DNA of 64,000 nt from Pseudomonadota bacterium (GCA_021845595.1 JAJZVV010000010.1:90677-154676), one strand, 5' to 3'; positions 35,395 through 44,751 are shown, counted from the stretch's first letter. The notes: generated by a model from the letters alone, not told the origin. Program-made: numbers and translations.

Positions 35395-35588
35395 CCTGCC
35401 TGCTCCGTCATCGCCGAGGCCGGCTCGACCCTGCCGGCGCCCGACCCGCGCGGAGGCCTCGCAACGGATTTAGCCTCGTCCTGCGCGTTTGCCAACCGCC
35501 AAGCCAACATGCCGGCGCGTGGCTCCCGGCCCGCGCAGGGCGAAGACACGTCGCTCCAGTCTAGCCGCACGCGGGTTACCGCATGCTT

Positions 35589-37796
35589 TCAGATCGGTAC
35601 GCCATGCTCGCGCAGCCAGGCGAGAAGTGGCTCGCGCAGGCTCGGCGCGCCGGCCGCACGCTCGCGCAGCGCCGCGAGCAGCGTGCGGAACGCACGGAGG
35701 TCGGTCGCCGCCAGCGCCGCCTTCACCACCAGCACGCTGGTCGCCGGCATGGACAGCGTCTCGATGCCGAGCGCGATCAGCGCCAGCGCCTCGACCGGCC
35801 GCGCCGCCGCCTCGCCGCAGACCGAGATCGGCGTGCCGGCGGCCGCGGCCCGGCGCTGCAGATCCGCGAGCAGATCCAGCACCGGCGGCGAGATCAGGTC
35901 GTAGCGGCCGGCCAGCGCGGCGGCGCCACGGTCGGCGGCGAACAGGAACTGCATCAGGTCGTTGGTGCCGACCGAGAGGAAATCCGCCTCCGCCAGCATC
36001 GCGTCGAGCTGGAACAGCAGCGAGGGGACTTCCAGCATCGCGCCGATGTCCAGCCGTTCCGGCCCCGGGCGCACCCGCGCCGCCTCGGCCTGCAGCAGCG
36101 CGCGGGCGGCGCGGAACTCGGAGAGCGTCGCCACCATCGGGAACATCACCGACAGCTTCCGGCCGGCGGAGGCAAGCAGCAGAGCGCGCAACTGCCGGCG
36201 CAGCACCGCCGGGCGGTCCAGCCCGACGCGCAGCGACCGCCAGCCCATCGCCGGGTTCTGCTCCTCCGCCATCGCTGTCTCGGCGAGCAGCTTGTCGCCG
36301 CCGAGATCGAGCGTGCGGAACTGCACCGGGCGCGAGCCCGCGCCGTCGAGCACGCGGCGATAGAGCGCCGCCTGCTCGGCCACGTCGAGGATGCGCCCGG
36401 CGGCCAGCATCGGGATCTCGGTGCGGAAAAGACCGATTCCCTCGGCCCCGGTGGCCTCGAGCTGGTCGAGCTCCTGGCGCAGGCCGACATTGAGCATCAG
36501 CCGCACCGGCACGCCGTCGCGGCTGGTCGCCGGGCGGCGGGCGAATTCGCGCAGGCCCACCGCCTGCTCGCGCCGCTGCGCCAGCAGGCGGTGATAGGTC
36601 TGCTTCATCTCCGCCTCGGGGCGGAGCAGGAGATGGCCCTCGTCGGCGTCGAGAATGGCGACGTCGCCGTCCTCCGCGGCTGCGAGCACGCCGCGCGCCC
36701 CGCCGGCGGCGGGCAGGCCGAGCGCGCGCGCGATGATCGCGGCGTGCCCGGCGGCGCTGCCCTCCTCGACGACGAGGCCGGCGATGCCGCGGGCATGCCA
36801 GTCCAGCACGTCCGCCGGGCCCAGGCGACGGGCGATCAGCAGCCTGCCCTCCGCCGCGACCGCGCTCCGGCCGCCGCCGAGGGCTGCGAGCACCCTCCCG
36901 GCGAGGTCCTCGAGGTCCGCCAGCCGCTCGCGCAGATAGGGATCGGCGACGCGGCGCATGCTCTCGCGCATCTCCTCGACGACGCGGTGCACCGCCGCCT
37001 CGGCCGTCAGCCCGTCGCGCACCGCCGCGCCGGCGCGGCGCATCCAGCCGGCGTCGGCAGCGATCAGCCGATAGGCTTCGAGAATGTCGGCCGCCGCCCC
37101 CGCCGCCGCGGCACGCCGGGTGAGCAGTTCGTCGAGCCCGCGCTGCACGCTCTGCATCGCCTGGGTCAGCCGCTCCAGCTCCGCGGCGGGATCGTCGGCG
37201 AGGAGCCGGTACGGCGCGTGCCAGGTGCCGTGCAGCAGCACCGCCCCGATCGCCACCCCGGGGGCAAGCGGCGCGACCGCGAAGCGGCGCGGCAAGGTGG
37301 CGCCGAGCCCTTCCTCCGCCCCTTCGGCCGCGCCGGCGGAGGCGAGCAGCTCGGCCAGCATCATCGCCACCGTCTCCATCACCTCGACTTCTTCCTCGGT
37401 GTAATGGCGCGGGGCACGGTTCTGCACCGTCAGCACGCCGAGCGTGCGCCCGGCCCGGCGCACCGGAACGGCGAGCAGCGAGGCGAAACGCTCCTCGCCG
37501 GTCTCAGGGCGATAGACGAACGCGGGGTGGTTCTGCGCATCCGGGAGGTTCAGCACCATGCCCGTCGCGGCGCAGACCCCGACCAGCCCCTCGCCGACGC
37601 GCAGCCGGGTCCGGCCCACCGCGTCGGCCAGCAACCCCTCGGTGGCCACGAGCTCGAGCAGATCGCCGGCGCGGAGCGCGTAGATGGAGCAGACCTCGCT
37701 GACCATCTCGGCCGCGACCAGGCGGACCAGCTCGGCCAGCGGCGCGTGCGCCCGGGCCATGGTTTCGCGCAGCCGCGCCAGCAGCCGGCGCGCCAC
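35589..37796 (-). CDS. ptsP: Phosphoenolpyruvate-protein phosphotransferase PtsP (EI-Ntr)
   Basis: Enzyme I of the nitrogen PTS takes phosphate from PEP and passes it to NPr. The 735 residues start with a GAF sensor domain (about 15-155), followed by the PEP-utilising N-domain, the phosphohistidine region EEGSAAGHAAIIARALG and the C-terminal PEP-binding TIM barrel with GLFRTEIPML, LDLGGDK and ISVCGEAAARP. The start is a GTG at 37796 with GGGAGAC upstream; an ATG occurs at residue 13. No other pts gene is in the window. Confidence 0.95.
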   Translation of the reverse strand: MARRLLARLRETMARAHAPLAELVRLVAAEMVSEVCSIYALRAGDLLELVATEGLLADAVGRTRLRVGEGLVGVCAATGMVLNLPDAQNHPAFVYRPETGEERFASLLAVPVRRAGRTLGVLTVQNRAPRHYTEEEVEVMETVAMMLAELLASAGAAEGAEEGLGATLPRRFAVAPLAPGVAIGAVLLHGTWHAPYRLLADDPAAELERLTQAMQSVQRGLDELLTRRAAAAGAAADILEAYRLIAADAGWMRRAGAAVRDGLTAEAAVHRVVEEMRESMRRVADPYLRERLADLEDLAGRVLAALGGGRSAVAAEGRLLIARRLGPADVLDWHARGIAGLVVEEGSAAGHAAIIARALGLPAAGGARGVLAAAEDGDVAILDADEGHLLLRPEAEMKQTYHRLLAQRREQAVGLREFARRPATSRDGVPVRLMLNVGLRQELDQLEATGAEGIGLFRTEIPMLAAGRILDVAEQAALYRRVLDGAGSRPVQFRTLDLGGDKLLAETAMAEEQNPAMGWRSLRVGLDRPAVLRRQLRALLLASAGRKLSVMFPMVATLSEFRAARALLQAEAARVRPGPERLDIGAMLEVPSLLFQLDAMLAEADFLSVGTNDLMQFLFAADRGAAALAGRYDLISPPVLDLLADLQRRAAAAGTPISVCGEAAARPVEALALIALGIETLSMPATSVLVVKAALAATDLRAFRTLLAALRERAAGAPSLREPLLAWLREHGVPI

Positions 37797-37826
37797 CCGC
37801 TCAGTCTCCCGGGGGCGATGCGGCGG

Positions 37827-38909
37827 TCACGCGGCGGACCCTGCCGGGCAGCCGAGCCGGCGCGCGGCCAGGGTGGCGACGGCCTGGTCGGTCAGTTCCT
37901 CGATGATCTCGGCCACCGGCTGCACCGCGCCGACCATGCCGACCGACTGGCCGGCCATCACCGAACCTTGCTCGATATCGCCCTCGATCACCGCCCGGCG
38001 CAGCGCCCCGGCCCAGAAATGCTCGATGGCGAGCTGCGCCGCCTCCTTGTCCAGCTCGCCGGCGAGGAAGCGTTCACGCGTCTCGGCCTGGTGCGCGAGG
38101 AAGCGCCGCGTGCCCTCATTCGCCAGGCCGCGCACCGGGATCACCGGAAAGCGCTCGTCGAGCTGCACCGAGGGCACCGCATCGCGCGCCGCGGCACGGA
38201 TGAAGGCCTGCTTGAAGCGCGGATGGGCGATCGATTCGGTGGCGGCGGCGAAGCGGGTGCCGAGCTGCGCCCCAGCCGCGCCCATCTCCATGTAGGCGAG
38301 GATCGCCTCACCGCGGCCGAGGCCGCCGGCGACGAACACCGGCACCTCGCGGATATGCGGCAGCACTTCCTGCGCCAGCACGGTGAGGCTGACCGGGCCG
38401 ATATGCCCGCCCGCCTCGGAGCCCTCGATCACCAGCGCGTCGGCGCCGAGCCGGACCAGGCGCTTCGCCAGCACCAGCGCGGGGGCGAAGCAGATCAGCC
38501 GCGCCCCGCCATCCTTCACCGCCCGCACCGCGGCGCCGCTGGGCACGCCGCCGGCGAGCACGACATGGCCGACCCCGGCCTCTCGGCAGACGCCGATCAG
38601 CGCCTCCAGCTCGGGATGCATGGTGATGAGGTTGACGCCGAAGGGGTGGCTGGTCAGCGCCTGGGTGGCCGCGATCTCGGCGGCGAGCAGGTCCGGGCCC
38701 ATGGCGCCGCAGGCGAGCACGCCGAAGCCGCCGGCATTGGAAATGGCCGAGACCAGATGGCGCTCGCTCACCCAGCTCATCGCCCCGCCCATGATCGCAT
38801 GGCGGGTACCCAGGAAGCCGGCGCCACGCGCGGCGAGGGCATCGAAACAGGCCCGCGCCTCGGCGAGCGCGGTGCTGTCGGGGGGCATCGTCACGCTGTC
38901 AGGCGGCAT
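37827..38909 (-). CDS. Nitronate monooxygenase family FMN protein
   Basis: The 360-residue protein has the NMO/2-nitropropane dioxygenase barrel: GGAMSWVSERHLVSAISNAGGFGVLA near the N-terminus, HPFGVNLIT, the FMN-binding GSEAGGHIGPVS and VFVAGGLGRGEAILAYMEMGAAGAQLGTRF. Members oxidise nitronates or reduce quinones and enoyl substrates; the exact substrate is unknown. The start is either 38909, overlapping the lysC stop, or the second ATG at 38888. It lies between lysC and ptsP on the same strand. Confidence 0.9.
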   Translation of the reverse strand: MPPDSVTMPPDSTALAEARACFDALAARGAGFLGTRHAIMGGAMSWVSERHLVSAISNAGGFGVLACGAMGPDLLAAEIAATQALTSHPFGVNLITMHPELEALIGVCREAGVGHVVLAGGVPSGAAVRAVKDGGARLICFAPALVLAKRLVRLGADALVIEGSEAGGHIGPVSLTVLAQEVLPHIREVPVFVAGGLGRGEAILAYMEMGAAGAQLGTRFAAATESIAHPRFKQAFIRAAARDAVPSVQLDERFPVIPVRGLANEGTRRFLAHQAETRERFLAGELDKEAAQLAIEHFWAGALRRAVIEGDIEQGSVMAGQSVGMVGAVQPVAEIIEELTDQAVATLAARRLGCPAGSAA

Positions 38910-40116
38910 CGAGGCCGTAGGCGGTATGCAGGGCGCGCACGGCAAGCTCGGTATAATCGGCCGCGACCAGCACGCTCACTTTGATCTCGCTGGTCGAGAT
39001 CACCTGAATGTTGATCGATTTCTCGGCCAGGGTGCGGAACATGGTGTTGGCCACGCCGGGATGGCTGCGCATGCCGACGCCGACGACGCTGATTTTGGCG
39101 ACATTGGCATCGGTGGTATATTCGGCATAGCCGATCTGGGCGCGCCCGGCGTCCAGCGCGGCGTGGGCGCGGGCGAGATCCGCCTTGCCGACGGTGAAGG
39201 TGAGGTCGGTGGTGCCGTCGGCGCCGATGTTCTGCACGATCATGTCGACATTGATGCCCTCGGCGGCAAGCGGGCCGAAAATGGCCGCCGCCACGCCGGG
39301 CCGGTCGGGCACCCGGCGCATCGTGATCTTGGCCTCGTCGCGCGCATAGGCGATGCCGGTGACCAACTGTTTTTCCACGATTTCGTCCTCGTCAACCATG
39401 AGCGTTCCGGGCACGTCCTCGAAGCTCGAGAGAACCTGCACCCGCACGCGCTGCTTCATCGCCAGCTCGACGCTGCGCGTCTGCAGCACCTTCGCCCCGA
39501 CCGAGGCCAGTTCGAGCATCTCCTCATAGGCGATCTTAGACAGCTTGCGCGCCTTCGCAACAACGCGCGGGTCGGTTGTGTAGACACCATCGACATCGGT
39601 GTAGATATCGCAGCGATCGGCGCCGAGCGCGGCGGCAAGCGCCACCGCCGAGGTATCCGAGCCGCCGCGGCCGAGCGTGGTGATGCGCCGGTCCGGGCCG
39701 ATGCCCTGGAACCCGGTCACCACCGCGACCTGGCCGATGCCCATGCGGCGCACCAGCTCCTCGCCGTCGATGCGTTCGATGCGCGCCTTGCCGTGCGCAT
39801 CGTCGGTGGCCACCGGAACCTGCCAGCCCTGCCAGGACCGCGCCTCGACCCCGATATCCTGCAGCGCGATCGCCAGCAGCCCCGCCGTGACCTGCTCGCC
39901 GGTGGCGACCACGGTGTCGTATTCGCGCGCGTCGTGCAGGGGCGAGAGCGCCTGGCACCAGGCCACGAGCTGGTTCGTCACCCCGGCCATGGCCGAGACC
40001 ACCACCGCGACCTCGTTGCCCGCCGCCACTTCGCGCTTGACGCGGGCGGCGACATTGCGGATGCGGTCGAGATCGGCGACCGAGGTGCCGCCGAATTTCA
40101 TGACGATGCGGGCCAT
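38899..40116 (-). CDS. lysC: Aspartate kinase
   Basis: This is the first enzyme of the Lys/Thr/Met/DAP pathway. The 405 residues start with ARIVMKFGGTSV (the KFGGTS nucleotide motif), continue with TTLGRGGSDTSAVALAAALGA and DIYTDVDGVYTTDPR, and end with two ACT domains (about 265-335 and 345-400), the site of feedback control. The length is that of single-function class II kinases. It is followed by the nitronate monooxygenase gene with an 11-base overlap. Confidence 0.97.
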   Translation of the reverse strand: MARIVMKFGGTSVADLDRIRNVAARVKREVAAGNEVAVVVSAMAGVTNQLVAWCQALSPLHDAREYDTVVATGEQVTAGLLAIALQDIGVEARSWQGWQVPVATDDAHGKARIERIDGEELVRRMGIGQVAVVTGFQGIGPDRRITTLGRGGSDTSAVALAAALGADRCDIYTDVDGVYTTDPRVVAKARKLSKIAYEEMLELASVGAKVLQTRSVELAMKQRVRVQVLSSFEDVPGTLMVDEDEIVEKQLVTGIAYARDEAKITMRRVPDRPGVAAAIFGPLAAEGINVDMIVQNIGADGTTDLTFTVGKADLARAHAALDAGRAQIGYAEYTTDANVAKISVVGVGMRSHPGVANTMFRTLAEKSINIQVISTSEIKVSVLVAADYTELAVRALHTAYGLDAA

Positions 40117-40195
40117 GCGGACTCCAGAGGCGGGCCGCGCGCGGCGCGGCCGTGGTTCGGGTCGAGCATGTAGCGATGCAGGAGGGAGCCGGGCG

Positions 40196-40915
40196 ATGCA
40201 AGAGGGCGCGGGAACGATGTTGGCGAGCGTCGACGCCGCCGAGGTGGCGCGCTTCGATGCGCTGGCCGCGCGCTGGTGGGATCCGGCCGGGCCGATGCGC
40301 CCGCTGCACCGGATGAACCCGGCGCGCATCGGCTGGATCGAGGCCCGCATCCGCGCCCGTTTCGGCGCCGCGCCGGTGCGCGTGCTGGAGGTCGGCTGCG
40401 GCGGCGGGCTCGCGGCCGAGGCGCTGGCCCGCCATGGCCACGAAGTGCTCGGCCTCGACGCCGCCGGCGCGGCAATCGAGGCGGCGCGGGCGCACGCTGC
40501 CGGCGCCGGTCTCGATCTCACATACCGCGCCGGCACGGCGGAGGAACTCGTCGCCGAGGGGCGCCGGTTTCCGGTGGTGCTGGCGCTCGAAGTGATCGAG
40601 CACGTCGCCGATCCCGAGGCCTTCCTTGCCACGCTGGCGCGGCTGGTCGAACCCGGCGGGCTGGTCTTCCTCTCCACCCTCAACCGCACCCGCCGCGCGT
40701 TCCTGTTCGCCAAGCTCGGCGCCGAATACGTGCTGCGGCTGCTGCCGGCCGGCACCCATGACTGGCAGCGCTTCATCACCCCGGCCGAACTCGCCGCCTT
40801 CCTCGCCGCCGCCGGGCTGCGCCTGGCCGACAGCGCCGGGCTGACCCCTGCGCTCGGCGGCTGGCGGGTGGGGCGGGATCTCGCGGTGAACTACATCGTC
40901 TGTGCCGAAGCCTGA
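40196..40915 (+). CDS. ubiG: Ubiquinone biosynthesis O-methyltransferase
   Basis: UbiG performs both O-methylations of ubiquinone synthesis. The 239 residues contain the family motif RFDALAARWWDPAGPMRPLHRMNPARI (shown here in part), the SAM motif VLEVGCGGGLAAEALA, ALEVIEHVADP and FLSTLNRTRRAFL, then GTHDWQRFITPAEL. It is divergent from lysC, 79 bases away, and its stop shares a base with the prmC start (TGATG). Confidence 0.95.
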   Translation: MQEGAGTMLASVDAAEVARFDALAARWWDPAGPMRPLHRMNPARIGWIEARIRARFGAAPVRVLEVGCGGGLAAEALARHGHEVLGLDAAGAAIEAARAHAAGAGLDLTYRAGTAEELVAEGRRFPVVLALEVIEHVADPEAFLATLARLVEPGGLVFLSTLNRTRRAFLFAKLGAEYVLRLLPAGTHDWQRFITPAELAAFLAAAGLRLADSAGLTPALGGWRVGRDLAVNYIVCAEA

Positions 40916-41958
40916 TGCGCGGCACGGCGCGGGACCTGATCGGACAGGCGGAGGCGACGCTCGCGGCGGCCGGCGTGGCGAGCGCGCGGCTGGAGGCGCG
41001 CCTGCTCCTCGCCCACGCGCTCGGCGCCGAACCCGCCTCGCTGCTGCTCGCCGCCACGACCGTGCTCGACGCCCCTGCCCTGCCCGCTTTGCTCGCCCGC
41101 CGGGCGGCGCGCGAGCCGCTGGCGCTGATCCTCGGGCGGCGCGAGTTCTGGAGCCTGGACCTCGCCGTCTCGCCGGCAACGCTGATCCCGCGCCCGGACA
41201 CGGAGACCCTGATCGAGGCCGCGCTCGCCGCCCGGCCCGATCGCGGCGCGGTGCGGCGAATCCTCGATCTCGGCACCGGCACGGGCTGCCTGCTGCTCGC
41301 CGCCCTCGGCGAGTTTCCCGCCGCCTGGGGCCTCGGCGTCGACGTGGCGCCGGCAGCGGCCACCCTCGCTTCGGGCAACGCCGCGCGGCTCGGCCTGGCG
41401 GCACGGGCGGCCTTCCTCTGCGCCGACTGGGCCGCGCCCATCGCCGGGCGGTTCGATCTCATCCTGGCCAATCCGCCCTATATCGAATCGGCCGCCATCG
41501 CCGGCCTGATGCCGGAGGTCGCGCGCTATGAGCCGCGCCGCGCCCTCGACGGCGGGGCCGACGGGCTCGATGCCTACCGGTGCATCATCGCCGCCCTGCC
41601 GCGCCTGCTCGCCCCGGATGGGGTCGCCGTGCTCGAACTCGGCGCGGGACAGGCCGACGCGGTGGCCGGGCTGGCGCGGCGCGCCGGGCTTGTCCCGCTG
41701 GCGCCGCGCGCCGACCTGGCCGGGATCGCACGGGCGCTGATTCTGGCCACGAATCCGCCCGCGGCGGCCGGTCGGGGCGAAAAAACAGCCCGGGCAAAAA
41801 AACATTTGGCGTCGCGGTGCGAGACGAGTAGCGTGCCGTCGCACGGCAGCAATCGTCGCCCTGGCGACGGAGTCCCCGCTTCGGGGGTGATCGCGGGCCC
41901 GGGAACGGGCGCGCAGGTCTCGGCATCGCCGGGCAGTGCACCACGGGACGTTGCTTGA
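40915..41958 (+). CDS. prmC: Release-factor glutamine methyltransferase with unusual C-terminal tail
   Basis: PrmC methylates the GGQ glutamine of RF1 and RF2. The N-terminal helical domain (about 1-80), SAM motif ILDLGTGTGCLLLA (about 120-133) and the catalytic NPPY (Asn186 in LANPPYIES) are clear. The family normally ends near residue 282 (ALILATNPPA); here the frame runs on to residue 347 through a stretch that does not look like a folded domain and coincides with a series of strong inverted repeats. The tail may therefore be incidental to an RNA or regulatory function. Confidence 0.93.
   Translation: MRGTARDLIGQAEATLAAAGVASARLEARLLLAHALGAEPASLLLAATTVLDAPALPALLARRAAREPLALILGRREFWSLDLAVSPATLIPRPDTETLIEAALAARPDRGAVRRILDLGTGTGCLLLAALGEFPAAWGLGVDVAPAAATLASGNAARLGLAARAAFLCADWAAPIAGRFDLILANPPYIESAAIAGLMPEVARYEPRRALDGGADGLDAYRCIIAALPRLLAPDGVAVLELGAGQADAVAGLARRAGLVPLAPRADLAGIARALILATNPPAAAGRGEKTARAKKHLASRCETSSVPSHGSNRRPGDGVPASGVIAGPGTGAQVSASPGSAPRDVA
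41820..41922 (+). ncRNA. Candidate structured RNA ahead of the DUF4167 gene
   Basis: CGAGAC (41820-41825) pairs with GTCTCG (41917-41922) and encloses four consecutive perfect hairpins: TGCCGT/ACGGCA (41834-41848), CGTCGCC/GGCGACG (41854-41869), CCCCG/CGGGG (41874-41886) and GCCCG/CGGGC with loop GGAA (41897-41910). A closed multibranch fold of 103 bases, located in the PrmC tail and before the next gene, looks like a cis-acting RNA. No known family recognised. Confidence 0.45.
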
Positions 41959-42031
41959 GGCATTGGCTTCGGAAAGGTGCCGTTGGCGGATGCCGGCGGA
42001 AACCGCCATCAGCCCAGCCACACAGAAGCGG

Positions 42032-42076
42032 GTCGCGAATTGGCAAGCCGCGAACCGGCAGGCCGCGAACAGGAAA
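42032..42076 (+). repeat. Three 15-base tandem repeats before the DUF4167 gene
   Basis: Imperfect units start at 42032, 42047 and 42062, sharing the core CGCGAA followed by a GGCA-type end. They lie 17 bases before the start codon at 42093. Confidence 0.7.
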
Positions 42077-42092
42077 GAATGACGGCAAGCGA

Positions 42093-42578
42093 ATGAACAT
42101 CAAGCGCATGCGCGGACGCAATCACCGCGGCGGCAGCGGCGGCGGCACGGGTGGGGGCACCAGTATCCGCCATCACGGCGGCGGCATACCCCTGAACCGC
42201 AACCATGTTTTCGAGAGCAACGGGCCGGAGGTGCGGCTACGCGGCACGGCCCAGCAATTGTTCGAGAAATATCTGCAGCTCGGGCGCGACGCCACCAGCT
42301 CCGGCGACCGGGTGACGGCGGAGAGCTATTATCAGCACGCGGAACATTACTTCCGCATCATCAACGCCATTAACCAGGCGCAGCAGCAGAATCAGCCGCA
42401 GCCCGCGCAGCCGGCCGCGCCGGTGGCGCCGCAGTTCGGCATCGCCCCGCACGGCGGGCGGCGCGCGACCTCGCTCGAGGCGGAGCTGGAGGAGGCGCTG
42501 GAGCAGCCGATGGGTGGCGGCGAGGCCGGCGCCGAGAGCCGCGAAATCCCCATCGCCGCCGCCCCGCCGGACGCCTGA
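42093..42578 (+). CDS. DUF4167 domain protein
   Basis: The 161 residues have a basic, Gly/Arg/His-rich N-terminus (NIKRMRGRNHRGGSGGG) and then the DUF4167 core (about 35-95: FESNGPEVRLRGTAQQLFEKYLQLGRDA and AESYYQHAEHYFRIINA), with a low-complexity Gln/Pro/Ala tail. The family is widespread in alphaproteobacteria, often next to prmC; an RNA-binding role is suspected from the basic head but not shown. The ATG at 42093 begins MNIKRM, as in relatives. Confidence 0.92.
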   Translation: MNIKRMRGRNHRGGSGGGTGGGTSIRHHGGGIPLNRNHVFESNGPEVRLRGTAQQLFEKYLQLGRDATSSGDRVTAESYYQHAEHYFRIINAINQAQQQNQPQPAQPAAPVAPQFGIAPHGGRRATSLEAELEEALEQPMGGGEAGAESREIPIAAAPPDA

Positions 42579-42616
42579 GCGAGGACCGGCGAAGCGGCCG
42601 GTGAAGCGGCGCCGCC

Positions 42617-43399
42617 TCAGCGGCCGGTGAAGCGGGGCTTGCGCTTCTCGACGAACGCCTGCCGCGCCTCGCGATGGTCCTCCGTGAGCGCGGTGCGGGC
42701 CTGGTGGAAGGCTTCCAGCTCCAGCACGTCGGCCAGGGTACCGCTCTCGGCGGCGAGCAGATTGCGCTTCATGTAGCCGTAGGCCAGCCGGGGCCCCGCA
42801 GCGAGGCGCCGCGCCAGCGCCATCGCTTCGTCGGCCAGCGCGGCATCGGGCACGATTTTCGTCACCAGCCCCCATTCCAGCGCCCGCGCGGCGTCGAACG
42901 GCTCGCCCAGCAGATACAGCTCGCGCGCCCGCGCCGGGCCGGCGAGCTTGGTCAGGTGGTAGGAGCCGCCGAAATCCCCTGAGAAGCCGACGCCGGCGAA
43001 GGCGGTGCCGAAGCGCGCGCTCTCGGCGGCGAGGCGCAGGTCGGTGGCCAGCGCGATGCCGAGCCCGGCGCCGAACGCGGGGCCGTTGATGGCGCCGACG
43101 ATCACTTTCGGCAGGCCGCGCATCAGCGCGATGATGCGGTGCCGGCCGCGCAGCTCCTCGGCGCGCTCCTCCAGCCCGCGATCGCCGCGTTCGGCCATGC
43201 CCTTCACATCGCCCCCGGCGCAGAAGCCGCGCCCGGCGCCGGTGAGGATGATGGCGCCGACGCCGGCATCGGCGCCGTAGCGGGTCAGGGCCGCGTGCAG
43301 CCGGTCCAGCATGTCGGCCGAGAGCGCGTTGAGCCGGTCCGGCCGGTTCAGGGTGAGCGTGGCGACGCCGTCGGCGACGGTTTCGATCAGATCGGGCAT
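42617..43399 (-). CDS. Enoyl-CoA hydratase/isomerase family protein
   Basis: The 260-residue crotonase-fold protein has VATLTLNRPDRLNALS, the oxyanion-hole sequences GAGRGFCAGGDVKGMAERG and INGPAFGAGLGIALATDLRLAAESARFG, and a C-terminal KRKPRFTGR. The Glu normally used by hydratases in the second helix pair (here GVGFSGDFGGSYHL) is replaced, which is common in isomerases and PaaG-like members, so the exact reaction is open. It is a single gene, convergent with the DUF4167 gene. Confidence 0.9.
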   Translation of the reverse strand: MPDLIETVADGVATLTLNRPDRLNALSADMLDRLHAALTRYGADAGVGAIILTGAGRGFCAGGDVKGMAERGDRGLEERAEELRGRHRIIALMRGLPKVIVGAINGPAFGAGLGIALATDLRLAAESARFGTAFAGVGFSGDFGGSYHLTKLAGPARARELYLLGEPFDAARALEWGLVTKIVPDAALADEAMALARRLAAGPRLAYGYMKRNLLAAESGTLADVLELEAFHQARTALTEDHREARQAFVEKRKPRFTGR

Positions 43400-43464
43400 G
43401 GGCGCGGTTTCCTCCTTCGGCGATGGCCTGGTCCCGCCAGCATAGCCGGCCGCTCCGCCCGGGC

Positions 43465-44451
43465 CTATCGGGGCGCGGCGCAGACCTCGACAGTGAGGTG
43501 CGAAAGCCCGGGCAGCGCCGCCAGCCTGCCGCGATAGAACCCGGCCGCGTCCTCCCGCGCCGTCGCCACCGAGAGGATGGCGGCAAGATGGCCGGGGCCG
43601 ACGCGCCAGAGATGCAGGTCCCGCACCTCGTCCCCCGCCGCCTCCACCGAGCGGCGCATGCTGGCCGCCAGCGCCGGGTCGGCGGTCATGTCGAGCAGGA
43701 TGGCGCCGGTGTCGCGCAGCAGGCCGAGCGACCAGTTGGCGATCACCAGCGCGCCGACGATGCCGGCCAGCGGGTCCATCCAGGTCCAGCCGAAGCCCCA
43801 GGCCAGGCCGAGCCCGACGATCACCAGCACTGAAACCGCCGCGTCGGCGAGCACATGGACGAAGGCCGAGCGCATCGCATGGTCACGATCCGTCCGCGCC
43901 GACGCATGGTGGTGGTCATGCCCATGGTCATGGTCGTGCCCATGGTGGTGATCATGCCCATGGTGGTGATCATGCCCGTGATGATGCCCCTCATGGCCCG
44001 CGCCCAGCAGCCAGGCGCTGGCGATGTTCACCCCGAGCCCGAGGGTGGCGATCGCCATCGCCTCGGCGAAATGGATCGGCACCGGGGCGAACAGGCGCTG
44101 CACCGCCTCATAGCCGATCAGCAGCGCGATCATCGCCAGCACGATGGCGCTGCTGTAGCCGGCGAGGTCGCCGAGCTTACCGGTGCCGAAGCTGAAGCGG
44201 GGGTCGTCGGCATGGCGGCGCGCATAGGTGAAGGCAAGCGCGGCCAGCAGCATCGCCCCGGCATGGGTGGACATGTGCAGCCCGTCGGCGATCAGCGCCA
44301 GCGAGCCGAAGACGGCGCCGCCGGCGATCTCCACGCCCATCATCGCCGTGGTCAGCGCGATCACCGCCCAGGTGCGGCGCTCGTTGCGGGCGTGGTCCTT
44401 GCCGAGAAAAACATGCGCGTGGGCCGCCGCGCCGGGCGTGATCATGTCCAT
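43465..44451 (-). CDS. dmeF: Cation diffusion facilitator, Ni/Co exporter DmeF-like
   Basis: This proton-coupled exporter has six predicted membrane helices in 328 residues. The metal-site motifs are LIADGLHMSTHAG (H-x-x-x-D-like site in helix 2) and HVLADAAVSVLV (helix 5). A loop between helices 4 and 5 (about residues 168-200) is extremely His-rich, as in DmeF/CzcD relatives. The C-terminal cytoplasmic domain (about 240-328) contains DLHLWRVGPGHLAA. The gene lies seven bases after dmeR on the same strand, indicating a metal-induced operon. Confidence 0.92.
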   Translation of the reverse strand: MDMITPGAAAHAHVFLGKDHARNERRTWAVIALTTAMMGVEIAGGAVFGSLALIADGLHMSTHAGAMLLAALAFTYARRHADDPRFSFGTGKLGDLAGYSSAIVLAMIALLIGYEAVQRLFAPVPIHFAEAMAIATLGLGVNIASAWLLGAGHEGHHHGHDHHHGHDHHHGHDHDHGHDHHHASARTDRDHAMRSAFVHVLADAAVSVLVIVGLGLAWGFGWTWMDPLAGIVGALVIANWSLGLLRDTGAILLDMTADPALAASMRRSVEAAGDEVRDLHLWRVGPGHLAAILSVATAREDAAGFYRGRLAALPGLSHLTVEVCAAPR

Positions 44452-44458
44452 GGGGTCC

Positions 44459-44737
44459 TCAGCGGAGATAGGTGCGAACGACGTCGAGCAACTGCTCCGC
44501 CGCCTCGGCGTCCAGCGCGCCGGGATGGCGGGCGGCGTCGACGAGGTGGGTGCGGACATGGTCCTCGATGACCTCGGCCATCAGCCCGGCCATGGCGCCG
44601 CGCGCGCCGGCGATGAGGTGCATCACCTTGTCGCAGCCGGATTCCTCTTCGAGCGCCCGCTCGATCGCCTCGACCTGGCCGCGGATGCGCCGCACCCGGG
44701 CCAGCAGCTTGTGTTTTTCACGCACCGTATGGGTCAT
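44459..44737 (-). CDS. dmeR: Metal-sensing repressor, RcnR/DmeR-like
   Basis: The 92-residue all-helical repressor belongs to the CsoR/RcnR/FrmR family. It has His3, Cys35, His60 and His64, exactly the ligand set of Ni/Co-sensing RcnR, and lacks the second Cys pattern of Cu-sensing CsoR. In this family the metal-free tetramer binds G-tract operators and releases them on metal binding. Such an operator lies 15 bases upstream of the start. It controls itself and dmeF. Confidence 0.92.
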   Translation of the reverse strand: MTHTVREKHKLLARVRRIRGQVEAIERALEEESGCDKVMHLIAGARGAMAGLMAEVIEDHVRTHLVDAARHPGALDAEAAEQLLDVVRTYLR

Positions 44738-44751
44738 GCCGGCGCGTTTAC

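Noticed and set aside
35583..38984. 1133-codon open frame on the plus strand opposite ptsP and the nitronate monooxygenase gene
   Set aside because: Antisense shadow rich in Arg/His/Gln/Gly with no domain; it spans two real genes and their junction.
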